The notes beneath the pieces are model-generated. The model saw nothing but the letters and a program-made list of their open reading frames with translations. It did not search any database and had not been told where the DNA came from. Below are positions 1 through 7,482 of a stretch of DNA of 8,260 nucleotides, piece by piece (within the stretch, counting starts at the first letter, position 1; every line of letters starts with the position of its first letter). This DNA is from Nitrospirales bacterium (lineage in GTDB: Bacteria; Nitrospirota; Nitrospiria; Nitrospirales; UBA8639). The DNA lies in NCBI GenBank assembly GCA_013817135.1, contig JACDDF010000068.1:1-8260 (forward strand), in the 5' to 3' direction. The translations under genes were made by a program, and so were the position numbers.

Positions 1-1
1 G

Positions 2-2035
2 GCTCATCCACTGCATGACCGCCTTCAATCTCAGGTTCGAATCCCCACAGCCGATCGTCTTTGGTTTCTGGCTGATGCGTTCCGAATCGGGATGTCCGTG
101 GAGGAGTTGTATCAATTGTCGCGGGTTGATCCCTGGTTTTTGCATGAAATTGAAGAACTCGTAGAATTTGAAGCGGAATGGGTTCGCAAAAGCAAGGAGG
201 AATTTAGGACCGATCGTTCACACGACACCCCCAAAGGTTGCCCCGATTCCCTGGTGACTCTCCTTGAACAAGCGAAAGGCCTTGGATTTTCCGATCAACG
301 GCTTGGGCAACTCATCGGGAGAGAGGAAGATACCATTCGTCAGTGGCGACAGGTCAGGGGATCCGGCTACGGCACCGTCTTTAAAAGAGTCGACACTTGT
401 GGCGCCGAATTCGAGGCGCATACCCCCTATCTCTATTCCACTTCCGGTTTCTCCTGTGAATCTCGCCCTACCCAAAAAAGAAAAATTATGATCTTAGGGG
501 GAGGGCCGAACCGAATTGGGCAAGGCATTGAATTTGATTACTGTTGCGTGCATGCCGCGATGGCCCTAAAAGAAGAAGGCATTGAAACCATTATGGTCAA
601 TTGCAATCCGGAAACCGTCAGTACCGATTATGACATTTCCGATCGCCTCTATTTTGAACCCTTGACGAAAGAAGAGGTCTTGCGAATTATTCTGGCCGAA
701 CGTCCGGATGGGGTCGTCGTACAATTCGGTGGACAAACGCCTCTCAAGCTGGCCGTTCCGTTAGAGCAAGAAGGGGTGAGGATTTTGGGGACACAACCCG
801 ATGCCATTGATCGCGCGGAAGATCGAAAACGGTTTAGTGATTTGTTGATTGAATTGAATCTCCTGCAGCCGCAAAACGGCACCGCACGGTCCTCACATGA
901 AGCTCATATTATTGCCGTCAACATTGGCTATCCAGTCATGGTACGCCCTTCGTATGTGTTGGGGGGGCGTGCCATGCAAATCGTGTACGATGCTGACGCA
1001 TTGGATGAATACCTTCAGAGACATGGCATGGACTTGGGCAGGCATCCCTTGTTAATCGATGATTACCTTGAAGACGCCATAGAAGTTGATGTGGATGCCA
1101 TTGCAGATGGGACAGACGTCGTGGTGGCTGCCATCATGGAACATGTCGAGATGGCAGGAATTCATTCCGGAGATTCGGCGTGTTCGTTACCTGCCCACTC
1201 CCTTAGTGCCGATATTCTTGAGACGATCAATCGCCAGACCATTCTTTTGGCCAAGGAGTTACAGGTGACGGGTCTGATGAATATTCAATATGCGGTCAAG
1301 GGTGGGGCCGTATATATCTTAGAGGTCAATCCTCGCGCTTCTCGCACGGTCCCTTTTGTGAGTAAGGTCATTGGTGTGCCTTTGGCCAAACATGCGATGA
1401 AAATTATGGCTGGGCGAACCTTGAAAGACTTAGGCTTTTTGCAGTCTCCACTTTTTTCCCACATTGCCATTAAAGAGGCCGTCTTTCCATTTACGAAACT
1501 CGGTGTCTCTGATGTATTGTTGGGTCCAGAAATGCGTTCGACGGGCGAAGTCATGGGGATTGATCGAAGCTTCGGGTGGGCGTTTGCAAAATCTCAAGCC
1601 GCATCAGGAATGCCTTTGCCTTTGGCAGGGACTGCTCTTCTCAGCGTAAAGGATGGGGATAAACCCGCGACGCTTGCTATCGCACAGCGACTGTCGCAAC
1701 TCGGATTTTCACTTAATGCGACTAAAGGGACGGCGGCCTTTTTGCGGAAACATGGGATCACCGTAGTTACGGTGAACAAACTGAATGCCGCGCGCCCCCA
1801 TATCGAAGATTTACTCAAAAACAAAGAGCTGTCTTTAGTTGTGAATACGGTGGGAGGTGCCTCTTCGCAGGATGATTCCGCACCAATTCGCAAAGCGGCT
1901 GTCTTCGGCGGGATTCCTTACTTTACGACAATTCAAGCCGCGCAAGCTGCTATATCAGGAATAGAGGCGATGAAGAAAACTTCCATGGAGGTTCGCTGCC
2001 TGCAGGAATATCATTCTGCGATGCCAGCCGGGTAA
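2..2035 (+). CDS. carB: Carbamoyl-phosphate synthase large subunit, C-terminal 677 residues (5' partial)
   Basis: CarB makes carbamoyl phosphate from bicarbonate, two ATP and ammonia supplied by the CarA glutaminase subunit, feeding pyrimidine and arginine synthesis in the cytoplasm. The reading frame is open from the left edge, so the ATG at 92 is internal (the visible protein reads ADAFRIGMSVEEL across it). By comparison with the roughly 1070-residue family, the window starts near residue 390-400. Visible parts, numbered from the first visible codon: the oligomerisation linker (about 1-150); the second ATP-grasp half (about 160-540) with ILGGGPNRIGQG at 164-175, NCNPETVSTDYD, GGQTPLK, RPSYVLGGRAM and the metal-binding EVNPRASRT (E441, N443); and the MGS-like allosteric domain (about 540-677). 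No frameshift or missing key residue was seen. The gene ends in TAA, 76 nt before greA. carA is presumably just upstream, outside the window. Confidence 0.97.
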   Translation, partial: AHPLHDRLQSQVRIPTADRLWFLADAFRIGMSVEELYQLSRVDPWFLHEIEELVEFEAEWVRKSKEEFRTDRSHDTPKGCPDSLVTLLEQAKGLGFSDQRLGQLIGREEDTIRQWRQVRGSGYGTVFKRVDTCGAEFEAHTPYLYSTSGFSCESRPTQKRKIMILGGGPNRIGQGIEFDYCCVHAAMALKEEGIETIMVNCNPETVSTDYDISDRLYFEPLTKEEVLRIILAERPDGVVVQFGGQTPLKLAVPLEQEGVRILGTQPDAIDRAEDRKRFSDLLIELNLLQPQNGTARSSHEAHIIAVNIGYPVMVRPSYVLGGRAMQIVYDADALDEYLQRHGMDLGRHPLLIDDYLEDAIEVDVDAIADGTDVVVAAIMEHVEMAGIHSGDSACSLPAHSLSADILETINRQTILLAKELQVTGLMNIQYAVKGGAVYILEVNPRASRTVPFVSKVIGVPLAKHAMKIMAGRTLKDLGFLQSPLFSHIAIKEAVFPFTKLGVSDVLLGPEMRSTGEVMGIDRSFGWAFAKSQAASGMPLPLAGTALLSVKDGDKPATLAIAQRLSQLGFSLNATKGTAAFLRKHGITVVTVNKLNAARPHIEDLLKNKELSLVVNTVGGASSQDDSAPIRKAAVFGGIPYFTTIQAAQAAISGIEAMKKTSMEVRCLQEYHSAMPAG

Positions 2036-2066
2036 GTCTAAAAGGACGTAACGCGATGATGGATTA

Positions 2067-2093
2067 TTGACTATCCGAGTTTCAAGATCTAAT
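2067..2093 (+). promoter_or_regulatory. Possible sigma70-type promoter before greA
   Basis: TTGACT at 2067-2072 matches the -35 consensus at 5 of 6 positions, and TCTAAT at 2088-2093 matches the -10 consensus at 5 of 6. The 15 nt spacer is short; a 17 nt spacer gives a poor -10 (TAATAA at 2090-2095). A start point near 2100 would cut into the greA ribosome binding site at 2094-2102, which argues against this being the main promoter. Co-transcription from carB is the alternative. Confidence 0.25.
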
Positions 2094-2102
2094 AAAGGGG
2101 AG
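2094..2102 (+). promoter_or_regulatory. Ribosome binding site that fixes the greA start
   Basis: AAAGGGGAG lies 9 nt before the ATG at 2112. It supports that start over the in-frame TTG at 2067, which would add 15 residues that GreA proteins do not have. Confidence 0.75.
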
Positions 2103-2111
2103 TGTGGTTTC

Positions 2112-2588
2112 ATGAAAATTCCTATCACAAAAAAAGGATATGAGGCACTGCAAGCCGAACTGGCCAGGCTGCGACGGGAAGATCGCCCTAAAAACATTCA
2201 AGCCATTACCGAGGCTCGTGAGCATGGGGATCTCAAGGAAAATGCGGAATATAAAGCCGCCAAGGAGCAGCAGCAATTCATTGATACACGGATGGCTGAG
2301 CTTGAGCATAAACTCAGTATTGCTCAAGTGGTGGAAATATCGAGTGGGCAGAGTGACACGGTCGTGTTTGGGGTCACAGTCTCCATTTTAAGTTTAGAGT
2401 CGCAGGAAGAAAAACGCTATACCTTGGTGGGACAAGAAGAAGCCGATATCAAAAATGGTTCCATTTCGGTTCAATCGCCTATTGGGCGTGCGCTGATTGG
2501 GCATCGGGTCGGAGATATCGTTGAAGTGCATCGACCCGCCGGAGTTATTGAATATCAAATCCAGTCCGTTTGTTTTGAGGAGCTATAA
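2112..2588 (+). CDS. greA: Transcription elongation factor GreA
   Basis: GreA binds the secondary channel of RNA polymerase and stimulates cleavage of the backtracked RNA 3' end, rescuing stalled complexes. From the ATG at 2112 the product is 158 residues, the same length as E. coli GreA. The N-terminal coiled-coil hairpin (about 1-75) carries the signature EAREHGDLKENAEY; D40 and E43 at its tip correspond to the acidic residues that position the catalytic metal. The C-terminal FKBP-like domain (about 80-158) includes VFGVTV, DEAD-like EEADIKNGSIS and SPIGRALIGHRVGD. The start is set by a good ribosome binding site at 2094-2102 and by alignment with the family. The TAA stop is 2 nt before the DUF62 gene, whose ribosome binding site lies within the last greA codons, so the two are almost certainly co-transcribed and probably translationally coupled. 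Confidence 0.96.
   Translation: MKIPITKKGYEALQAELARLRREDRPKNIQAITEAREHGDLKENAEYKAAKEQQQFIDTRMAELEHKLSIAQVVEISSGQSDTVVFGVTVSILSLESQEEKRYTLVGQEEADIKNGSISVQSPIGRALIGHRVGDIVEVHRPAGVIEYQIQSVCFEEL
2577..2582 (+). promoter_or_regulatory. Ribosome binding site of the DUF62 gene, inside greA
   Basis: GAGGAG lies 8 nt before the ATG at 2591 and is formed by codons for the final Glu-Glu-Leu of GreA. It is the strongest Shine-Dalgarno sequence in the window and implies that ribosomes finishing greA help open the next gene. Confidence 0.8.
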
Positions 2589-2590
2589 TC

Positions 2591-3391
2591 ATGACTTCCG
2601 CCATTTCCTTAGTTACATTGGTCACTGATTTTGGGGATGTCGACTATTTTGTCCCAAGTATGAAGGGCGTGATGCTCGGAATTAATTCTCAAATACGCAT
2701 CGTCGATCTGACGCATCGAATCCCGGCGCATGGGGTTGAACAGGCGGCGTTTTTTTTGAAATCGTGTTATCAATATTTTCCGGATGGAACGGTGCATGTG
2801 GTGGTCGTGGACCCTGCTGTAGGGAGTTCCCGAAGAGCAATCTTAGCCTCGACCTCCAGACATTTTTTCCTGGCTCCGGATAATGGCGTCCTAAGCTACG
2901 TGCTCCAGGAGGAAACGTCGGTTGAAGTTCGATCGATTGAGAATAAACAATACCGATTGGATTCTGCGGGAGGAACATTTGATGGCCGGGATTTGTTTGC
3001 ACCCTCTGCCGCCTGGTTGACGAAGGGACAGGTTCCTGGATCGTACGGACGGCTCATTCATGATTACGTCAGGCTTCCCCAAGATCCCCCACGTATGCAA
3101 CTGCAGGCCCTTCATGGGCGAATTGTCTATGTCGACCATTTTGGTAATGCCATGACCAATATCACTATGACCGATATCGAGACATTTCGATCAGTCACCA
3201 AGAAGGAATACTCCGGTTTAAAAATTGGAGATGTCGTCATTAATGGAATAAAAACTCATTATGGAGAAGGCGCCATGGGACTTCCGGAAGCCTTAATCAA
3301 CAGTAATGGCCATATCGAGATTTTTGTGAAGCAAGGGCGAGCTGTGGACCGATGTGAGTTGCACGTTGGCCAAACCGTTGAGCTCATCTAG
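2591..3391 (+). CDS. DUF62-family S-adenosyl-L-methionine hydrolase / hydroxide adenosyltransferase
   Basis: This 266-residue protein belongs to the DUF62 family, which is related to fluorinase and chlorinase. Studied members use hydroxide to split SAM into adenosine and methionine; the cellular purpose is unclear. Family marks seen: TDFGDVDYFVPSMKGV near the N-terminus (D13), DLTHRIPAHGV, VDPAVGSSRR (D74, R81), LAPDNGVLSYVL (D97, N98), TFDGRDLFAPSAAWL (129-143) and YVDHFGNAMTNI (D182, N186). Length and two-domain layout are normal. By the family pattern D74 and R81 match the Asp and Arg of the catalytic triad described for the Pyrococcus enzyme, but the third position, usually His in an FHGRD motif, is D131 here. 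Hydrolase activity is therefore likely but not certain. The gene follows greA by 2 nt and its stop sits one base from the stop of the convergent bioA. Confidence 0.9.
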   Translation: MTSAISLVTLVTDFGDVDYFVPSMKGVMLGINSQIRIVDLTHRIPAHGVEQAAFFLKSCYQYFPDGTVHVVVVDPAVGSSRRAILASTSRHFFLAPDNGVLSYVLQEETSVEVRSIENKQYRLDSAGGTFDGRDLFAPSAAWLTKGQVPGSYGRLIHDYVRLPQDPPRMQLQALHGRIVYVDHFGNAMTNITMTDIETFRSVTKKEYSGLKIGDVVINGIKTHYGEGAMGLPEALINSNGHIEIFVKQGRAVDRCELHVGQTVELI

Positions 3392-3392
3392 G

Positions 3393-4802
3393 CTACACTG
3401 AGGTGTGCGAAGAAACTTGAGGAGGTGTTTGTACTGAGGAAGATGGGCTGGATGAACGAACAACTGAGATAGCGAGTTTTAAAATTGATACCATTTGCTC
3501 AAGTTCCTTGACGCTGGCGGAAAGTGGAGGCATGAGAATCATAATCGTGCCGATGGGACGGATCAACATCCCCAAGGTTCTGGCGGTCATGGCTATTTTC
3601 TGGCCGATGCGTTCGGTGGCAGGGAACGGATTTTTGTTAGCTTGATGTTGAACCAGTTCAATCCCGACCATGTAGCCACATTGTCGAATGTCGCCGACCC
3701 AAGGATCTTCGCTCAGCGACTCCAGGGCCTTTCGTAATTTTGGGATTCGCCGTTGAAGCTTTACAAGTGTGCGTTCGCTCTTGAAAATACTCAGGTTGGC
3801 CAGTGCTGCCGCACAGCCCAAGGGATTTCCCGCGTAACTATGTCCATGGAAAAAAGTTTTGCCTTCATGCCCTTCTCCCAAAAACGCTTCATAAATGGCG
3901 GCTGTCGTTAACGTGGCGGCTAAGGGTAGATACCCTCCCGTCAACCCTTTGGCAATGGCCATGATATCCGGAGAGATTTCTTCATGCTCACAGGCAAACA
4001 TCCGGCCTGTTCGTCCAAACCCGGTGGCAACCTCATCTGCAATGAATAAGACTTTGTAGCGCGTGCATAACTCTCTAACGCGCTTCAAGTAACCTGGAGG
4101 GGAGGGAATGATCCCGGCGACCCCTTGCACCATGGGCTCAAGAATAAGGCCTGCAATTTCTTGATGTGATGAGTGCAGAAGCTTTTCAAGGGGATCAAGG
4201 CAGGCGAGTTGGCATTGAGGGAACTCCATGTGAAGGGGACATCGATAACAGTAAGGGGGCTCAATGGCATGGCTTGGAAAGAGGAGCGAAGAAAAAGGTC
4301 TGCGGAAAAGTTCGACTCCGCTGAGGCTCACGCCTCCCACTGTATCCCCATGATAGGACAGGCCTAGATGGATAAATCGAGTTTTTAGTGGCTGGGGAGT
4401 TGGACATTGTTGCCAGTACTGGATAGCCATCTTTGCCGCAACCTCAACAGCTGTTGAGCCGTTGTCTGAATAAAATACCTTTCGTAAGCCTTTCGGAGCC
4501 AGGCGAATAAGTGCCTTGGCCAATTGAATGGCTGGTGGGTTGGAAAGCCCTAGTAGCGTCGTATGAGCCACCTGGGTAAGTTGCCGGCGGATGGCCTGAT
4601 TAATGCGGGGATGTTGATGGCCATGGACATTGACCCAGATAGATGCTGTGGCATCAAGATAGGCATTGCCGTCCATGTCATAGAGGTAAGAACCTTTCCC
4701 GCGTCTGATAATGAGAGGAGTCTGGCCCTCCCATTCCTGCATTTGGGTAAAAGGGTGCCAAATATACTCACAATCGTCTTTTTGTAAAGCTGTGCGGGGC
4801 AT
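3393..4802 (-). CDS. bioA: Adenosylmethionine-8-amino-7-oxononanoate aminotransferase (DAPA synthase)
   Basis: BioA is a PLP-dependent class III aminotransferase that converts 8-amino-7-oxononanoate (KAPA) to 7,8-diaminononanoate in biotin synthesis. From the ATG at 4802 the protein has 469 residues. Marks: WHPFTQM (15-21), DATASIWVNVHGH (50-62), SDNGSTAVEVAAKMA (112-126), SYHGDT (149-154, ring-stacking Tyr), ADEVATGFGRTG (D256 contacts the PLP nitrogen), AKGLTGG (K285, the Schiff-base lysine) and KTFFHGHSYAGNPLGCA. A TTG at 4826 could add 8 residues, but the ATG has a ribosome binding site (AGAGGT, 6 nt away), so I chose the ATG. Overall wording recalls the Bacillus subtilis enzyme, which takes lysine rather than SAM as amino donor; which donor is used here is open. 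Oddities: a CxxC-x8-CxxxC cluster (C185, C188, C197, C201) and a Ser/Pro-rich tail (about 450-469). No other biotin gene is nearby. Confidence 0.93.
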   Translation of the reverse strand: MPRTALQKDDCEYIWHPFTQMQEWEGQTPLIIRRGKGSYLYDMDGNAYLDATASIWVNVHGHQHPRINQAIRRQLTQVAHTTLLGLSNPPAIQLAKALIRLAPKGLRKVFYSDNGSTAVEVAAKMAIQYWQQCPTPQPLKTRFIHLGLSYHGDTVGGVSLSGVELFRRPFSSLLFPSHAIEPPYCYRCPLHMEFPQCQLACLDPLEKLLHSSHQEIAGLILEPMVQGVAGIIPSPPGYLKRVRELCTRYKVLFIADEVATGFGRTGRMFACEHEEISPDIMAIAKGLTGGYLPLAATLTTAAIYEAFLGEGHEGKTFFHGHSYAGNPLGCAAALANLSIFKSERTLVKLQRRIPKLRKALESLSEDPWVGDIRQCGYMVGIELVQHQANKNPFPATERIGQKIAMTARTLGMLIRPIGTIMILMPPLSASVKELEQMVSILKLAISVVRSSSPSSSVQTPPQVSSHTSV

Positions 4803-4808
4803 TGTTTG

Positions 4809-4814
4809 ACCTCT
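4809..4814 (-). promoter_or_regulatory. Ribosome binding site supporting the bioA ATG
   Basis: On the reverse strand AGAGGT lies 6 nt before the ATG at 4802. No comparable sequence precedes the alternative in-frame TTG at 4826. Confidence 0.6.
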
Positions 4815-4855
4815 GGTCCGTTTCAAGACAATAACCTAGCGGAAGCCATCAATTT

Positions 4856-4884
4856 TTGACAACCTTTTAGGGTCTCATTACAAT
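4856..4884 (+). promoter_or_regulatory. Near-consensus sigma70-type promoter for lepA-lepB
   Basis: TTGACA at 4856-4861 is a perfect -35, and TACAAT at 4879-4884 matches the -10 at 5 of 6 positions, with the optimal 17 nt spacer. A pair this good at this spacing is expected by chance only about twice per million positions in balanced DNA, and it sits in the 96 nt gap just before lepA. The predicted start point (about 4890-4892) leaves a leader of only 7-9 nt before the lepA ATG. Confidence 0.75.
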
Positions 4885-4898
4885 CACGGTCACTTCGA

Positions 4899-6713
4899 AT
4901 GAGTAAAGCCTTCCCTCAAACACACATCCGCAATTTTTCGATTATTGCTCATATTGATCACGGCAAATCCACGCTTGCTGACCGGTTTCTGGAAATCACC
5001 GGTGCCGTGTCGGCACGTGAGGCGCGTGCACAATATCTGGATGCCATGGATCTGGAGCGTGAGCGCGGGATCACCATTAAAGCCCATGCGGTCACAACGC
5101 GGTTTAAGAGCTCTGATGGACAGGAATATCAATTTAATCTCATTGATACCCCCGGGCATGTCGATTTTGCTTATGAGGTGTCGCGGAGTCTGGCTGCCTG
5201 TGAAGGAGCCCTTCTGTTGATTGATGCCACTCAGGGGGTTGAGGCCCAGACCATCGCCAATGCCTATCTGGCGATTTCGAACGATTTAGTGATTATTCCC
5301 GTCATTAATAAAATTGATTTACCGAGTGCGGATGTGGAAGGCGTGAAGGTCCAAATTCGAGATGTATTGGGGTTGTCGAGTGAAGAGGCCTTTTTAGTCA
5401 GTGCCAAGGATGGACGAGGGGTAAAGGAGGTGCTTGAAGGTGTGGTGAAGGTCATTCCGGCTCCTGTCGGTTCCATTGACCAACCCTTAAAGGCCCTGAT
5501 TTTTGACTCCTGGTTTGACAATTATCAGGGAGCCGTTGTGCTTCTCCGGATCATGGATGGAGAAGTCACCCCCAATATGATGATTAAATTAATGTTTTCC
5601 GGACGTGAATTTGAAGTCCTGGAGGTTGGGGTCTTTTCACCGAAACGGACCAAGGTTAGTCGGCTGGGGCCTGGGGAAGTCGGGTATATTTGTGCCGGGA
5701 TGAAAGAGCTATCGGACACCAAAATTGGCGATACCATTACGGATTCAAAGCGCCCCACAAGCGTTGCCCTGCCCGGATACCGTGATGTCAAACCGGTAGT
5801 CTTTTGCGGGTTATACACGACTGATAATGCCAAGTTTGAGGATCTGCGGGATTCTCTGGAGAAGTTACAACTGAATGATTCCTCTTTTGTCTATGAACCG
5901 GAAACCTCTCTGGCTTTGGGATTTGGATTCCGATGCGGGTTTTTAGGGCTCCTCCACATGGAAATTATTCGGGAGCGCTTGGAGCGGGAATATGGACTGG
6001 ATCTGATCAGTACCGCCCCAACTGTCGTCTATCGTGTGTTTACCAACAAAGGCGAAACACTGGTCATCGATAATCCCTCAAAACTTCCGGACCCTTCACA
6101 GATCGAACGAATTGAAGAGCCTTATATTAAAGCCACGATGATTACGCCGGAGCGATATATCGGAAATGTCCTTCAGCTGTGCCAAGAGCGTCGGGGCATT
6201 CAAGTCGGGCTGCAATATCTGGATCCAACCCGGTCCATGTTAATCTACGAAATCCCCCTGAATGAAATTGTGTTAGACTTTTATGATCGGTTGAAATCCC
6301 GGACTCAAGGGTATGCCTCGTTAGATTATGAATTGCTGGGCTATCGTGAGTCTGAATTGGTGAAATTGGATTTATTGCTGAATGGTGAGACGGTGGATGC
6401 GCTCTCCATCATTGCGCACAAGGATAAAGTGCAAAGTCGCGGGAAACAGTTAGCCGAAAAAATGAAAGAACTCATTCCCAAGCAAATGTTTGAAATTGTC
6501 ATTCAGGCGACCATTGGGAAACGCATCATTGCCAGAGAAACGATTGGCGCACTCAAGAAAAATGTGACAGCCAAATGTTATGGTGGGGATATTTCCCGAA
6601 AACGCAAATTGTGGGAGAAGCAAAAAGAAGGAAAGAAACGAATGAAACAATTAGGGCGCGTCGAAGTACCTCAGGAAGCCTTTCTGGCTATTTTAAAGAC
6701 CGATCCGAACTGA
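4899..6713 (+). CDS. lepA: Elongation factor 4 (LepA), ribosome-associated translational GTPase
   Basis: LepA/EF4 is a GTPase that binds the ribosome; it has been linked to back-translocation, stress tolerance and 30S assembly. The product is 604 residues (family about 600). G motifs are all present: G1 AHIDHGKST (17-25), G2 in [11 protein letters not shown] (T59), G3 DTPGH (83-87, with the catalytic His H87), G4 NKID (137-140) and G5 SAK (168-170). EF-G-like domains II, III and V follow, then the LepA-specific C-terminal domain, with [26 protein letters not shown] and the lysine-rich [18 protein letters not shown]. The start is forced: the in-frame sequence upstream has no ATG, GTG or TTG before the TGA at 4857, and the next Met lies beyond the P-loop. 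There is no recognisable Shine-Dalgarno sequence, which fits the very short leader predicted from the promoter at 4856-4884. lepB follows after 7 nt. Confidence 0.98.
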   Translation: MSKAFPQTHIRNFSIIAHIDHGKSTLADRFLEITGAVSAREARAQYLDAMDLERERGITIKAHAVTTRFKSSDGQEYQFNLIDTPGHVDFAYEVSRSLAACEGALLLIDATQGVEAQTIANAYLAISNDLVIIPVINKIDLPSADVEGVKVQIRDVLGLSSEEAFLVSAKDGRGVKEVLEGVVKVIPAPVGSIDQPLKALIFDSWFDNYQGAVVLLRIMDGEVTPNMMIKLMFSGREFEVLEVGVFSPKRTKVSRLGPGEVGYICAGMKELSDTKIGDTITDSKRPTSVALPGYRDVKPVVFCGLYTTDNAKFEDLRDSLEKLQLNDSSFVYEPETSLALGFGFRCGFLGLLHMEIIRERLEREYGLDLISTAPTVVYRVFTNKGETLVIDNPSKLPDPSQIERIEEPYIKATMITPERYIGNVLQLCQERRGIQVGLQYLDPTRSMLIYEIPLNEIVLDFYDRLKSRTQGYASLDYELLGYRESELVKLDLLLNGETVDALSIIAHKDKVQSRGKQLAEKMKELIPKQMFEIVIQATIGKRIIARETIGALKKNVTAKCYGGDISRKRKLWEKQKEGKKRMKQLGRVEVPQEAFLAILKTDPN

Positions 6714-6720
6714 ACCGCTG

Positions 6721-7482
6721 ATGACCACTCAAGATCCACAACAACCCAAAATGACCGAATCTTCCGAAAAAAATCTACAAGAGGAATCTTCGGTTACCTC
6801 GAGTTCCCAGGAGGTTGAGGTATCCAAGAAGTCGATTATTCGAGAATATGCCGAGGCCTTGATCATTGCGATTATTCTGGCTCTCACCATTCGAGTCTTT
6901 GTGGTCCAGGCCTTTAAGATCCCATCAGGGTCCATGATTCCGACCTTGATGATTGGCGATCATATCCTTGTTTCCAAGCTGTCCTATGGGTTTCAGTTGC
7001 CGCAAGACTGTGAGTTTCAGGTCTCGTTCCCGCCGGTGACGTGTTTTTCTTCGACGATCGTGATGAATTTTGATCCTCCGTCTCGTGGGGATATTATTGT
7101 GTTTCGCTATCCTGAGGATGAAAACAAGGATTTCATTAAGCGGGTGATCGGCCTCCCTGGCGATACCATTCATATTCAAAATAAACACGTGATCGTGAAT
7201 GGACAGCCATTGCTGGATGAAGGCTTTACGCAGAGGGTCGACCCTGGAATCATTGATGGTCGTATCAATCCTCGCGATAATCTTGGTCCCTTAACCGTTC
7301 CTCCCGAATCATACTTTGTGATGGGTGACAACCGTGACCAAAGCTTGGACAGCCGCTTTTGGGGATTTGTGCGAATGGATAAGATTAAAGGCAGAGCCTT
7401 TCTCGTGTATTGGTCATGGAATGGGCAGGGAGCTTGGACCGAATGGATCCGATGGGAACGAATCGGAAAGCTCATTGAATAG
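6721..7482 (+). CDS. lepB: Signal peptidase I
   Basis: LepB is the membrane serine protease that removes signal peptides from exported proteins, acting on the outer face of the inner membrane. The product is 253 residues. A hydrophilic Ser/Glu/Gln-rich N-terminus (1-42) precedes one transmembrane segment (about 43-62). Next come IPSGSMIPTL with the nucleophile S71, the DHILVSKLSYG segment, RGDIIVFRYP, FIKRVIGLPGD with the general base K140, and the box E motif GDNRDQSLDSRFWG (202-215). Two Cys (C97, C108) lie in the segment between the nucleophile and the lysine box and could form a disulphide outside the membrane. The ATG at 6721 is 7 nt after the lepA stop without a Shine-Dalgarno sequence, so translation probably depends on ribosomes coming from lepA; M11 (6751) is a possible alternative start with no better site. 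The stop overlaps the next gene by one base. Confidence 0.96.
   Translation: MTTQDPQQPKMTESSEKNLQEESSVTSSSQEVEVSKKSIIREYAEALIIAIILALTIRVFVVQAFKIPSGSMIPTLMIGDHILVSKLSYGFQLPQDCEFQVSFPPVTCFSSTIVMNFDPPSRGDIIVFRYPEDENKDFIKRVIGLPGDTIHIQNKHVIVNGQPLLDEGFTQRVDPGIIDGRINPRDNLGPLTVPPESYFVMGDNRDQSLDSRFWGFVRMDKIKGRAFLVYWSWNGQGAWTEWIRWERIGKLIE

Noticed and set aside
218..1893. Several reverse-strand and out-of-frame open frames of 60-100 codons inside carB (for example 218-475, 649-882, 1285-1554 and 1594-1893 reverse)
   Set aside because: They lie wholly inside a well-conserved gene, their translations show no recognisable domain, and none has a convincing ribosome binding site; they are shadows of carB.
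2067..2111. TTG at 2067 as the start of greA
   Set aside because: It adds 15 residues absent from GreA proteins, lacks its own ribosome binding site, and the ATG at 2112 has a good one and gives the standard 158-residue length.
3393..3425. Small inverted repeat ACAC-TGAG-GTGT just after the DUF62 stop as a terminator
   Set aside because: The stem is only 4 bp, is not GC-rich and has no following T-run; it lies within the bioA coding sequence.
4833..4862. Reverse-strand promoter for bioA (TTGTCA at 4862-4857, TAGGTT at 4838-4833), overlapping the lepA -35
   Set aside because: Only 8 of 12 matches with an 18 nt spacer. bioA must have a promoter near here, but this pair is too weak to call. 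No BirA-type operator palindrome was recognised.
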